Shown here: piece after piece, positions 21,539 to 31,815 of the stretch | Numbering within the stretch: the first letter of the stretch is position 1 | Layout of the letters: each line of letters begins with the position of its first letter | Assembly (NCBI GenBank): GCA_023678885.1 | Contig: CM042993.1 | Coordinates: 7,400,501-7,464,500 of the forward strand | Length of the DNA stretch: 64,000 bases | Source: Pogostemon cablin | Taxonomy: Eukaryota; Streptophyta; Magnoliopsida; Lamiales; Lamiaceae | Direction: 5' to 3' | Notes under the pieces: model-generated | Database searches by the model: none | Told to the model about the DNA's origin: nothing | What the model saw: the letters and a program-made list of their open reading frames with translations, nothing else | Position numbers and translations under genes: made by a program

Positions 21539-23666
21539 ATGGTGAATTTGAGCTGGAGGAGGGCTTTCTGCACTTCCGTTCCCAAGGATCAAGACCGCCG
21601 CTCCATTATCCGAGACCCTGCGCCCGACCCGACTCCACGGGCCAGGTCCAGATTCCGTGGCTTCTTCTCCGAGCCATCCACGCCGCGGTTGCAGTCGCAG
21701 CCCGTGTCTCCCACGCTCCGCTGCAAGACGGCGGTGGAACCGCCGCCCAATGCGGCAGCGGTGAGCAGCAAGCTTGCGGAGAGCCCGAAGCTTCAATGCA
21801 AAACGAAGAGATTGTTTCACAGCTCCGCGCCGTCGTCGCCGCGCTCCCCCTCCGCCTTCTCGTTGATCAAATCGGGGCTCCGACTCTCCAAGGTACAGTG
21901 GAATTTCGTTATTGTTAGGTGTTGACAAGATGCATTATTAATTCATGATTTGCTAATTATGGTTAATCTCTTCGAATTTCTACTTTTAGCAGAGTAGGTG
22001 TGGATTGTGCCTGCAGAGCGTGAAGGCGGGACAGGGGACGGCCATTTTCACGGCGGAGTGCGGCCACAGCTTCCACTTTCCCTGCATCACCGCCCATACC
22101 AAAAAGCAAGGCTCGCATCTCACGTGCCCCATCTGCAATGTCACGTGGAAGGAGATGAATATTCTGGATGCCGACTATCCCTCGCCGCTTGAATCGAAAA
22201 TCCGAGGGGATAAGGCTCTGCTGTTGAAGGTCTACAATGACGACGAGCCTCTCTCTTCTCCGACTTCCGGTGCTCGCTTTAATCCCATTCTCGAATCCGA
22301 CGAAACTGAGGAGGATAACGACGAGTTTCCCGGCTTCTATGTGGCCAACAATGTGGTTTCCGATAAGATGAAGGCGGCAGCTATGGAGGTTGCTCTGTTG
22401 TCCGAGGCGGCGGTCGTCTCCGTTGGGAAAACGAGCGAGACGTACGCCGTCGTTTTGAAGCTCAAAGCTCCGTCTCCGCCTTTGAGGAGACCTCCCGTCG
22501 ATGTGGTGACAGTGCTCAACGTTAGTAGAAGCGTTACAGCCGAGAAGCTCCATCTGATGAGGAGAGTGATGCGAATGGTGGTGTCGTCTCTATCCGCCGC
22601 CGACCGGTTGTCCATAGTTGCATTCTCCACCACCTCGAAGCGATTGTTGCCGCTCCGGAGGATGTCCTCCGGTGGAAAGAGATCAGCGCGTCGGATAATT
22701 GACGCCGTAGTTTCCTTAGACGGCGGCTCCACCAGCGCTAACGATTCTCTGAAGAAGGCCGCCAAGGTTATCGAGGATCGCCGCGAGAAGAATCCCACCG
22801 CCAGCATTCTCCTCTTATCCGACGGTCATCGCGGCGGCCCGCTCGTGTCCTCAACGCGCTTCTCCCACACGGAGATCCCCCTCCATTCCGTGAACCTGAG
22901 CGCCTGCCTCAACGCCCCGCCAGACGACAAGTTCGCCAAGTGCATAACCGGTTTGCTCAGCCAGGCCGTTCAGGATCTCAGGATTCAGCTGGGCTTCGCA
23001 TCCGGTTCGTCCCCGACCGAGATCTCAGCGGTCTACTCGTACACGGGAAAACCGGCGTTTGTCGGGTCCGGGTCGAGCTGGTGCCGGGTCGGGGACCTCC
23101 ACTCCGAAGAGGAAAGAGAGCTGCTGGTGGAAATGAAGGTCCCATCATCATTGGGTGGGGCCCGTCGCATTCTGTCCGTTCGATGCTCATACAAAGACCC
23201 GTCAACCCAACAAACCATATGCGACAAGGAACGGACCCTCTCCATCCCCCGCCCACGCGCCGTCGGGTCCTCCACCAGGGACATCCAGCGCCTCCGGTTG
23301 CTGTTCGTGACCACACGCGCCGTCGCCGAGAGTAGGAGGCTCGTGGATAGGAATGACGTGGCCGGCGCTCACCACATGTTGGCGTCGGCCCGGGCCCTCG
23401 TCCTCCAGTCGGGTTCGGGCTCGGGCGAAGAGTTCGTTCGCGGGCTGGAAGCTGAGCTGGCAGTGCTGAATTGGAAGAGGCAGGATCATATGCACCTGCG
23501 GAGGAGGAACGCCCACGGATTAGAAGCCGCCGCGGATGACAAAGCCGAGCCGTTTACGCCGACGTCGGCTTGGAGGGCGGCTGAACGGCTCGCTAAAGTA
23601 GCCATCATGAGAAAGTCTTTGAATAGAGTCAGCGATTTACATGGGTTCGAGAATGCAAGATTTTAA
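21539..23666 (+). CDS. RING-H2 and VWA-domain E3 ubiquitin ligase, WAV3/WAVH/EDA40 family
   Basis: Two exons, 21539-21892 and 21993-23666, give 675 residues. The 100-bp intron has AAG|GTACAG and TTTTAGCAG|AG borders and is in phase 0. Residues 1-118 are a basic, Ser/Pro-rich leader. A RING-H2 finger spans residues 121-166: Cys121, Cys124, Cys141, His143, His146, Cys149, Cys163, Cys166. A von Willebrand A domain spans about 287-452, followed by a C-terminal Vwaint-like region. This order is that of plant WAV3-family ubiquitin ligases, which in Arabidopsis act in root gravitropism and wavy growth. The expected metal-site motif DxSxS reads NVSRS at 294-298, so its first Asp is missing. It converges on the RMD5-type gene downstream. 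Family membership is firm; which member it is cannot be decided here. Confidence 0.93.
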
Positions 23667-25989
23667 AATTTAATCTTGTTTTATTTTCTTCATCCTTAGT
23701 AAAATAAAATCACAAAAAAAATATTATATTTATATATAAATGTACAAAAATATTTTATGAAAAATCCAGGGGGTGGGCTCTTTGAGATGATAGTTGAATT
23801 CAAATGAAAACCCCACATAGTATTATTGATTGTGATGTAGGGTCGAGGGGTGTCCCTATTTTTTTCCTTACTTTTTGTCCTTATTTTATTATTTTCAATT
23901 ATATATTTCGCTTCAATCTTAAATTATAAGTAAAATAATTGTAGAGAAACACTATAATATGGAGTACTTAATATATATAATATACTATGATTTGAAAGTG
24001 TAGTGAAATATATTCTGTAGTTGTTGGTATGTCAATGTGAGTGTTGAAATAAATCTTGTTTTATTATTACATTGGAGCTTTAGCCAAAATGTCTTGTTGA
24101 GTGCCTAAAAGGTGCATTTCAAGATTTTGTCATCTACATATCTAATCCATCTTCTATCATCAACCCCTTCAAAATTATCATTATCAACTTTGATTTTTAT
24201 TTTATCTCATTATTTTTTTAGCATTTTCAAAATCACCACATCATCAATGCATAATTTAAAGTTCTCCATTCTTTCCTTTCCACGTCTCTCTATATTCACC
24301 AATATATATAAACTAAAATGTTTGAATGAAAGAAAAATAAGAATGGGCAGGTGCATGGAAAATCATGGAGGGCTTGATTTGGAAATATCAATATCAATTA
24401 TTGGAAAGGTATCCAGTTGTCTACTGTATCCAAGTACTTAACACCTCTGGTGTGTGTAGAATTGCTTTGCAGAAAATAATAATTGTAGGATTTGTGGTCA
24501 GTAGTTAAATTAGGGTTCTTGGAGTTGGGCCATACAATTTGCACGTTCCAAGATTGGGGTTCTTGTTATTGTACCATCACATCTTCATATTAATTTATTT
24601 TTTTTAGTAATATCAAATTGAAGGAGTATTTATTACGATCAACATTTAACGAATTTGAAAGACGTTTATTTGTACTTCCCTAATCCATAGTTAATAGTGA
24701 TTATGTCATTTTCAGTTTTAAGTAGTGCACATGATCAACTAGGCCATGTTACATTAATAATTGACTACTCTCTACCTATCTTGAAATTATGTTTGTATCA
24801 GTATTATTAATTTGATGGGAGGACAATGAAATTATGAATTGTTAGTGTTTATCTATCACCTTTCGAATATCCCAAGAAAATTTGGAAATAATTATAGGGT
24901 TGCATGACTTTAGCCACACGTTTATAAAAATTAAGGATTGAGTTTAACTTTTTCTATAGTGTAGTAAAAGAAAACGAATAATAATAACAATTAAAAAAGA
25001 ACACTAGTGGAAGAGATCCAAAAAGGTTGATTGTATTATTCATAACTTTAGGAATCCTGAAATTGCGCATCTCTAAAGTTTTTGAATGCAATTGATGATC
25101 ATGTCTTGCTTTTTTCACATTGTGCAATTTTGATGTGATTCTTTTTGAGCATCTACATAATTTCAACCCGAGGCCAAATGTATTTTTAACACACTGATAT
25201 CCGATCCGTAAACCGATATCTCTGCCCCAGAATGTGGATTAATTTTGAAATCAATAAAGATAAAAGCTAAAAACAACTTTGGCCTCAAATTACACCTAAA
25301 ATTAGCTAAAATCATAAGAGAGCCTCCATCTTGTTAGTTAGTTAGGAGGGATGATTGATGATGCAATAAAGATTATATACACAAAAAAAGAAAATGAAGT
25401 TAATGAGCATACAAGAAAGGAAAGAAAACAGTTAATAGTAAAACGCGTTGACACAAGATGTCGACACCACATTCCATAATTAATGGTAATTGGGTGGGTG
25501 CAGTGGATAAAGGAAGAAGCATTATATTCATAATGCTTTCACTATCTACTCCAGCTCTTTGTCAAACATTATCCACCTTTGATCAACTAACTTCCTGTTC
25601 ATATACACCAACGACTACACGACCCGACTTGGATCCGACACGAACAAGTTCCATTAACCTTACACCTAGACCCTAAACCCGGTGACATTGCAATATGCTG
25701 GTTTTGCACCGAGTGTAATCCACCGGGTTTAGGGTGCGGTTTGTTAGAGTGAAAAGTGAAATCTGCATGCTGATGTTTCTTGTTTGGTGTGCAAATAAAA
25801 TTTAGTATATACAATGCATCCAACAGTAAACCTTCCAAATCCAATACACAACAAATCAAGCAGAGCATGCAATGAGAACAACATCTACCCCTAACTGATA
25901 CAGTTTACTAAAGTACACAAGACTTTATGTTCAATTAAGGAATATTTCCCCCTTGATTTGTAATGGAGGTGGGCACAAACTTAGCAACA
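23667..25989. other. Intergenic region between two convergent genes
   Basis: The 3' ends of the WAVH-type and RMD5-type genes face each other across this 2.3-kb AT-rich gap. The frames (for example 24112-24441) are low-complexity. The only distinct structure is the GC-richer stretch at about 25615-25750, which holds an inverted repeat described separately. Confidence 0.6.
25670..25735. repeat. 15-bp perfect inverted repeat with telomere-like core
   Basis: ACCCTAAACCCGGTG (25670-25684) and CACCGGGTTTAGGGT (25721-25735) are exact inverse copies separated by 36 bases. The arms contain CCCTAAACCC, which resembles the plant telomere repeat. It lies about 255 bases beyond the stop codon of the minus-strand RMD5-type gene. 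Neighbouring ACGACCCGACTTGGATCC words suggest it is a remnant of a dispersed repeat. Confidence 0.8.
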
Positions 25990-27150
25990 TCAGAAATATA
26001 ATTGCTTACACTGACCTGCTTCGACTTCAGCCGGGCAATAGGGGCACTTGAACGGCCTCGTGCTGTTATTCTTAGACAATTTGGTGATGGATTGCTTGCA
26101 TAATACATGTCCACATGACAAAAGCATAGGAGGATTCTCTTCACTTACTTGGTCCCTACTAACCGGGCACACAAATATCGAGTGGAACTGAAACTCCCGA
26201 TCCAAATCCACTGGAACAGGTAATTGTTTCATCGATTGCCATTCCTGTTTCTTACCAGTCATCACGTTCATCAGCTTCAAAAGAGTCGGCAACCCCTGAA
26301 CACCAGCAGCAATTGTCACGCTCAATGGGCTCTCGTACGACTGCCCCATGAGATTGCAGAATTGACGAGTGAGTTCCTCGGCAAGTTTGTCCCAATGTAC
26401 GGAAGACAGTAATTCTTCATATGGGGAGGAATCAAGCCTTCCAGCCCATAAAAGACAACCCATAAGTTTCTGGATTTCGGCCATATGTTTGGAAGCAAAC
26501 GGAGCAAAGAAGGCTCTAGCATACTTTAGAGCTTCATCCCTGCCCCTGTTCTGCAAGATTTCCACAAACTGAAGACGATGCAGCTTCAGTTCTATGTCAG
26601 AACCGTTTTGATTCAGTTGATCGTGATTTCTCGCTGCCCAATTCAAAGCAGGCTCCAGGTTCCTAGACTTCATTGCTTCCAATATTTGGAACATTTCTAG
26701 GAAAGGGGATTTATTAGATGCAGCGTCTTGTTCCTTGGACTCATTAACAAAACAGTCCCCGATATCAAATTGACCCTCCCGATAGAAGTGACTAGCAATT
26801 ATTTGGTTAACAGTGTGTACATCAAAATCAATACTTCTATAAGCCTTCGAAATGTCAGGATTGAAAGACTTCTCAAGAAGCCTAGGATACTTGCTCAAGG
26901 CGACGTTCAGTTCCTTTTGAGAGCCTTCTAGCTGGCTGAGTGGAGCAATTTCTTTCAACTTGGCTTTCAGTTCATTGAGGATCAATTTATAATCAGATGG
27001 AGATGCAGAATCTTGTTCAGATTGTAGTCTTGATAAGACTTGCTGAATTTCTTGCCCAATCTGATCTATAACTTCTTGAGATTTAGAGGACGAAAGCTTT
27101 TGCTTTTTTGTAACACGGTCAAAAGCATCCTTGATGGAATTCAACTCCAT
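25990..27150 (-). CDS. RMD5: RMD5/RMND5-type subunit of the GID/CTLH E3 ubiquitin ligase complex
   Basis: One uninterrupted coding exon gives 386 residues, the usual length for plant RMD5 proteins. An N-terminal helical region (1-100) is followed by a LisH segment (about 110-142, DFDVHTVNQIIASHFYREG), a CTLH region (about 150-207), a CRA region (to about 300) and a C-terminal RING-like Gid domain (about 326-373). That domain starts FVCPVSRDQ and continues LLSCGHVLCKQSI and CPYCPAEVE. It is a degenerate RING, since the usual CxxC partner in CPVSRDQ is absent, as in other RMD5 proteins. In yeast and animals the subunit pairs with the MAEA/GID9 RING protein for ubiquitin transfer. The gene probably has a non-coding first exon near 29.9 kb. 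Confidence 0.93.
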   Translation of the reverse strand: MELNSIKDAFDRVTKKQKLSSSKSQEVIDQIGQEIQQVLSRLQSEQDSASPSDYKLILNELKAKLKEIAPLSQLEGSQKELNVALSKYPRLLEKSFNPDISKAYRSIDFDVHTVNQIIASHFYREGQFDIGDCFVNESKEQDAASNKSPFLEMFQILEAMKSRNLEPALNWAARNHDQLNQNGSDIELKLHRLQFVEILQNRGRDEALKYARAFFAPFASKHMAEIQKLMGCLLWAGRLDSSPYEELLSSVHWDKLAEELTRQFCNLMGQSYESPLSVTIAAGVQGLPTLLKLMNVMTGKKQEWQSMKQLPVPVDLDREFQFHSIFVCPVSRDQVSEENPPMLLSCGHVLCKQSITKLSKNNSTRPFKCPYCPAEVEAGQCKQLYF

Positions 27151-27202
27151 AACTTAATTCTCCAATTTCTTCTTTTAACAGTCTTCACAAATAGATTATC
27201 AC

Positions 27203-29260
27203 CTATAAGTAAGGAATAGAACACAAGTTCACATGGCCAGAAATCAATGCTATACGACAAAATGTGGTAAAATTGCCCTCCATAATCACTAAGAACTAGA
27301 CAAATTACACCCAAAAATGCTTTCTTGTTGATGCATGTAAGTGAAGACCATGAAAACTCAAAAGAACCATGCCCATTTTGTCAGCGTATCTCGTCAAGCA
27401 GAAAGCCAGAAACGTGTTAAAAAGAACAACATCAAGTCATCGACTACAATATTCTAGAACCAAATAATTATAATAAAGCATAGAGAGGGCGGCAAATTGA
27501 GGGTGATTCCATAAAATAATAATCAGGCTACATGGAAATATCTAGAAGGGTGTGGAGACATTCTGCAACTTGCAGTTCATGAAAAATAATTAATTTTCTA
27601 GAGATTTCTAAGAATATCAATTAGTAAAATCAATCTAGACCTACCTAGAAATTTTTGTAACACAGACTTACTAGAACATTCACTTGCCTATAAATAAAAA
27701 TACGTCATTTGAACGTTCTTGCCTATAAATAAGAATACATGTCATTTGTGAATAAGAAAGAGGTACCAGCAGCAATGGTGTGTGATAGTAGAGGGTGGGT
27801 GTGATACGTAGAGTAGTGGGTCTTGAGCGTAGTGAGAAATGATATTGTAAAATAATTTTCTTTTTCAACTTTTGATACTGTAAAACATATTATAGGGTAT
27901 CCACATCAAATCAACATAATGGTTGCTCACTAAGAAACACATCTAACTATTTGTTTAAAACTTTGTTGTTCCCTATTATTTAAGAAAAATCATCCAAATA
28001 TACGCCCGTGCAAGATAAACATTGTCTTGCAGTCATTTTTAAAACATAATATTTATAAGTATAAATACTAATAACTAAATATCTAGATTGCAGACGCTAA
28101 AAGTGTAATGCAAGCTAAAAATGTATGAAATAAAATGTCTAGAATTATGACATTTTCCTAAAGAATAGTTTTTCCTTCATTACCGTTCAAAATACTTCAT
28201 TTGGCGGTGCGGTAGAGTACCGTTCAAGAAAATCCCCAATTACCCCAAATTCAACATGTAAACCCTAATTGAAGAACCAACCCAAGAAGAACGAAAGAAA
28301 GAACGAAGGAGGAAAGAACGAAGCTGAAAGATGTAATGGAAGCTAAAAGATGTATGGAATAAATGTCGAGAATTAATTTCAGTACAAAATACTTCATTAT
28401 TGGCGGTCAGAAAAGAATTATCCTAATCCTACACACATCAAATCATTACTAATAACGAATGATGTTTTCTTATCAAATCATTACTAATAAGGATTTAAAA
28501 ATATTATACTGTATTATTTTGTTAATGATAATAAATCAAAAATAAATGACAAAAATTATTAAGACGAATAAAAAGTGATAACATTTTTTAATAAAAAATG
28601 ACAATTAATTAATAAAAAGTGATAATGGTGCAGTGAACTATTTCATGAACAATATATATTATAAATGAAAAATGATAACATTTTTAATAAATAGTGATAA
28701 CGTAAGTGTAAAATAATCTCACCATGAGAGGTCTCACCCGTGACTCCCAAAAAAAATCCAAAGCCAAAACACTTGTCAAACGAGATGATACATCATACAC
28801 ATATAGTGTCATATATAGTTTTTGATCAGTAAAACTGAAAAACAATACTATATATAATATAATTTTAGAGAGAAACAAGCACTTCATGAATCTCATTCCT
28901 GAATATGAAAAGGAGATATCCATATTTGGACCTCTGACATCCAATAACTTAGTAATTGTCATTTATTGAAGGAAGTTTTGTGTTTCCGTCATATGGTCAG
29001 TATCTACATTTTCTAAGAAAGTACAAGGGTTAGAAGAGGCACTGAACAATCTTGCACATTATATTGTAATGTATGATTATGTCAAATAGTTTTTGTCAAA
29101 TAGTTTCAAAAAATTTCTAGTATGAACAAACTTACATAAAGTTGGGCAAAAGTATTAATTAACGCAACAAGCAACTTCCCCGACTTCTTTTCTTGTGTCT
29201 GTTATTTTAACTAAGTAGAAAAACATATAATCCTACTACATAATTACAAACAAAATAAAG

Positions 29261-29322
<62 letters not shown>

Positions 29323-29838
29323 TTTTGCCACAAACCGTCTATCTCCAGAAGATGCCCAACCTAAAAAAAAATAAAAATTTACTGACCACCATTTCACTTC
29401 CGTCCTAAACAAGTCTGATTAATCATCGGTCATCTAAAATTGGCAATTCGTCAAAAAGGTAACATGAAGAAAGGCACACAACATTTCTGTTTCAAAAAAA
29501 AAAAAAACAATAATCATAATAGTTACATTTTTTTTAAATTAAAAAAATGATTTTTTTTTCAGAAACTAAAGAAGCCATGTCGGTGGAAGCAGAAAAAAAT
29601 CAGTATTTCTGAATGTCTTCTAAGCTAATTATTTCTTGCAATGGAATGCAATCAACTTATGCCCACCGATTTCGCACATTAAAATCCAATCAAACTTTCA
29701 CACAATCACCAAATCAAATTGGGAACAAAAGGAAGTAGTTAAAATTGATTATTCAGATCGAACAAAAAAGATGGTGAATAAACACTCAAATTCGTCGGCC
29801 AATTAACAGAAATCGTAAAGGCAGAAAGAGATACTGAC
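27203..29838 (-). other. Probable 5'-UTR intron of the RMD5-type gene
   Basis: On the minus strand a donor CCG|GTCAGT lies at 29838-29837 and a pyrimidine-rich acceptor TTCCTTACTTATAG ends at 27203, 53 bases before the start codon. The 2.64 kb between them has no coding frame. It contains a (TA)n run (29262-29319) and an internal direct repeat (about 28096-28210 and 28323-28410, sharing AATGTCNAGAATTA and AAAATACTTCATT). The intron is inferred from splice signals only. Confidence 0.5.
29262..29319. repeat. (TA)n microsatellite
   Basis: This is a pure alternating AT run within the likely 5'-UTR intron of the RMD5-type gene. Confidence 0.95.
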
Positions 29839-30095
29839 CGGAAGAGAGCAGGGGAAGAGTGAATTGAGAGGAGAATACAATGATGATTGATTGATCGAGG
29901 GTTTTCCTGGCAAAATTTTGTTCAGAAGTAAACGATTAGATTGAGAAGAAGATGCCAGATTCCGATTTTGTTTCTGCTTTAAATTTTTGGAAATTTATTT
30001 ATTAAACCAACTCTCTCCCTAAAAATCAGCACCTAGTGGGCTTGTTTAAAGCTTACTGGGCCTGCTTTATTGGGCCTTGAACCTATAATCCATGT
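29839..30095 (-). promoter_or_regulatory. Promoter and non-coding first exon of the RMD5-type gene
   Basis: Read on the minus strand, GCCCA-type motifs (inverse of TGGGCC/TGGGCT, 'site II' elements, at about 30036-30080) precede a leader that ends at the donor CCG|GTCAGT. Segments AGTAAACGAT, ATTCCGATTTT, GGAAATTTATTTATT and AAATCAGCA occur in the same order upstream of the DUS2-type gene (37018-37250), so the two promoters are homologous. Site II motifs are common in plant housekeeping promoters. The transcription start is not determined. Confidence 0.6.
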
Positions 30096-30184
30096 TTTAT
30101 TTAGCTAAGAATTGTTGGGCATAGTCTGCATAACAAAATTTGGGCTCATTCGGTAGTTACGTTTAAGCAATATGGCACTGAAAT

Positions 30185-30935
30185 TAGAACTGTCAAAACG
30201 GGCCAGCGGGGCGGGCGGGACGGGCCAAAACCCACCTCAATCCACCATTTGGCGGGGCTTAGGCCGGTTGCGAGCTAGAAATGTTTGGCCCAACCCATCC
30301 AAAGGCGGATCGCGGGCTATGGCGGGCCAACCCGCCATTTTTTTTAGTTAGGGATGATATTATTAAAATGAAATACCAAAATAATGGTACAAACTACTAC
30401 AATATTAACAAGACAATTAAAACATAAACATGATTCATATAGAATCTGCATTCTTACCAACTCCTTTCTACACAAAAAAGTTCCAAACATTTGAAAATTC
30501 CCTCGACTTATATTTACCACTTGAGTTCGTATTTCTAATAACATACTATATACTTACTTTGATTCAAATCAGCAAACTCCATAATTTTTTTCTTCTAATC
30601 TGCAAGAATATAAATAAAAACACAATTATTAATTACCCCAAACAAAATAATTACCTAAACATAATCAACATTTTTTTTTTCAAAATTTCAATCTAAATTA
30701 AGAATTACAAGAAGAACATGTTTAAAGCAGTAAACTTTTGTAAAACATAATACACGAAAGATAAATTTTAGGCATTTCTCTCGAGTTTGACATGTGGCGG
30801 GCCAAACCCGCCATTTGGCTGGCTTAGGCGGTGCGGGCCTAGGCGGATTGCAGGCTAGAAATGCTCAGCCTAACCCACCAATTATATAGGCGGGTGCGGT
30901 TCGGCCCGACGAACTCAGCCCATTTTAACAGCTCT
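30185..30935. mobile_element. Non-autonomous hAT-type element
   Basis: The left end TAGAACTGTCAAAACGGGCC and the inverted right end AGAGCTGTTAAAATGGGCTG match well. Flanks ACTGAAAT (30177-30184) and ACTGATAT (30936-30943) agree at 7 of 8 bases, the target duplication length of hAT transposons. GGCGGGCC and CCCGCCA blocks follow both ends and the centre is AT-rich with no transposase. Confidence 0.85.
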
Positions 30936-30943
30936 ACTGATAT

Positions 30944-31815
30944 AGCTTATTGTTGAGCCCATTGAGGTGATTAATTTAGATTATAATAATCGTACATAAA
31001 AAAAATAGTTTGGTTATGTAAGAGAGAGAATGAGTGTTTACTGTTGGCTTAAATTTGGCTTAAATTTTGGTTCATAAGTTGATAACCCACCCACCTTGGT
31101 TCTAATCTACCAGCCCCTTGGTTGCTTTCAACCAACGAGTTTAGAGAAAAATTAAGCCCACTTAAATACAATATAGTATTATTAACTAGATGTGAACCAA
31201 GCATTCCCTTTGTAAGAGTATTAATAATGTGGGTTGTTTTTATTTTTAAAGTGTATAAATTATTTTGGGACAAAGCCACTGAGCAAATAATGTGCAGGTA
31301 TGAAAATATCACATAAATTACCTATTGCATTATAACCCACCCACCTACCAACTCATAAAACCCTTTATTCATTTTTGGACAAAATAAGACAATCTGACAT
31401 GAAAGAACACAATGAAGAATGTTTCAAATTACAAATAGTAGCTGATATAGCTTTATAAGAATATGCCATAACAAAAATAACTAAGGTAGACTAATAAAAT
31501 AAATATCAGGTCGTAAATGAATGAAAATTGCCCGCAAATGCTATTACAAGACTAGACCAAAATTGGCTGCAATTGTTGTCGGGGGTTCATGCCAATCTGC
31601 TCCATGAAAAGTAGCAACAAGAGTTTAGACAATCTGCAATGAATCAGATTAAAAACCAAGAGTTTTAGCGTTTGCCGCAAGCATAGGATATAGCATCTGA
31701 TGTTATAATCCGGGCTTGAATTTCAATCTATAGACAGCTGAATGAGGAGCGATATCACTAAGGGTAAAGATTTACCTATCATTGATAGGAGAATATTCAA
31801 ATGATGAATATCTAT
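30944..31815. other. Intergenic stretch downstream of the DUS2-type gene
   Basis: No gene is seen. A segment around 31070-31140 (GTTGATAACCCACCCACCTT, CAGCCCCTTGGTTGC) gives a short frame on the minus strand but looks like a dispersed repeat; the CCCACCCACCT motif recurs near 31340. Positions just below 31815 would be the 3' UTR of the DUS2-type gene. Confidence 0.5.

Noticed and set aside
22337..23516. Long frames on the opposite strand of the WAVH-type gene and frames such as 22940-23335
   Set aside because: They lie wholly inside a well-supported coding exon and mirror its GC-rich codons.
24112..24441. 109-codon frame between the two convergent genes
   Set aside because: Low-complexity Ser/Leu/Ile-rich translation of AT-rich DNA with no domain or splice context.
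31049..31312. 87-codon minus-strand frame with GAGRLEPRWVGYQL
   Set aside because: Looks like a dispersed intergenic repeat; the motif CCCACCCACC recurs nearby and no gene structure surrounds it.
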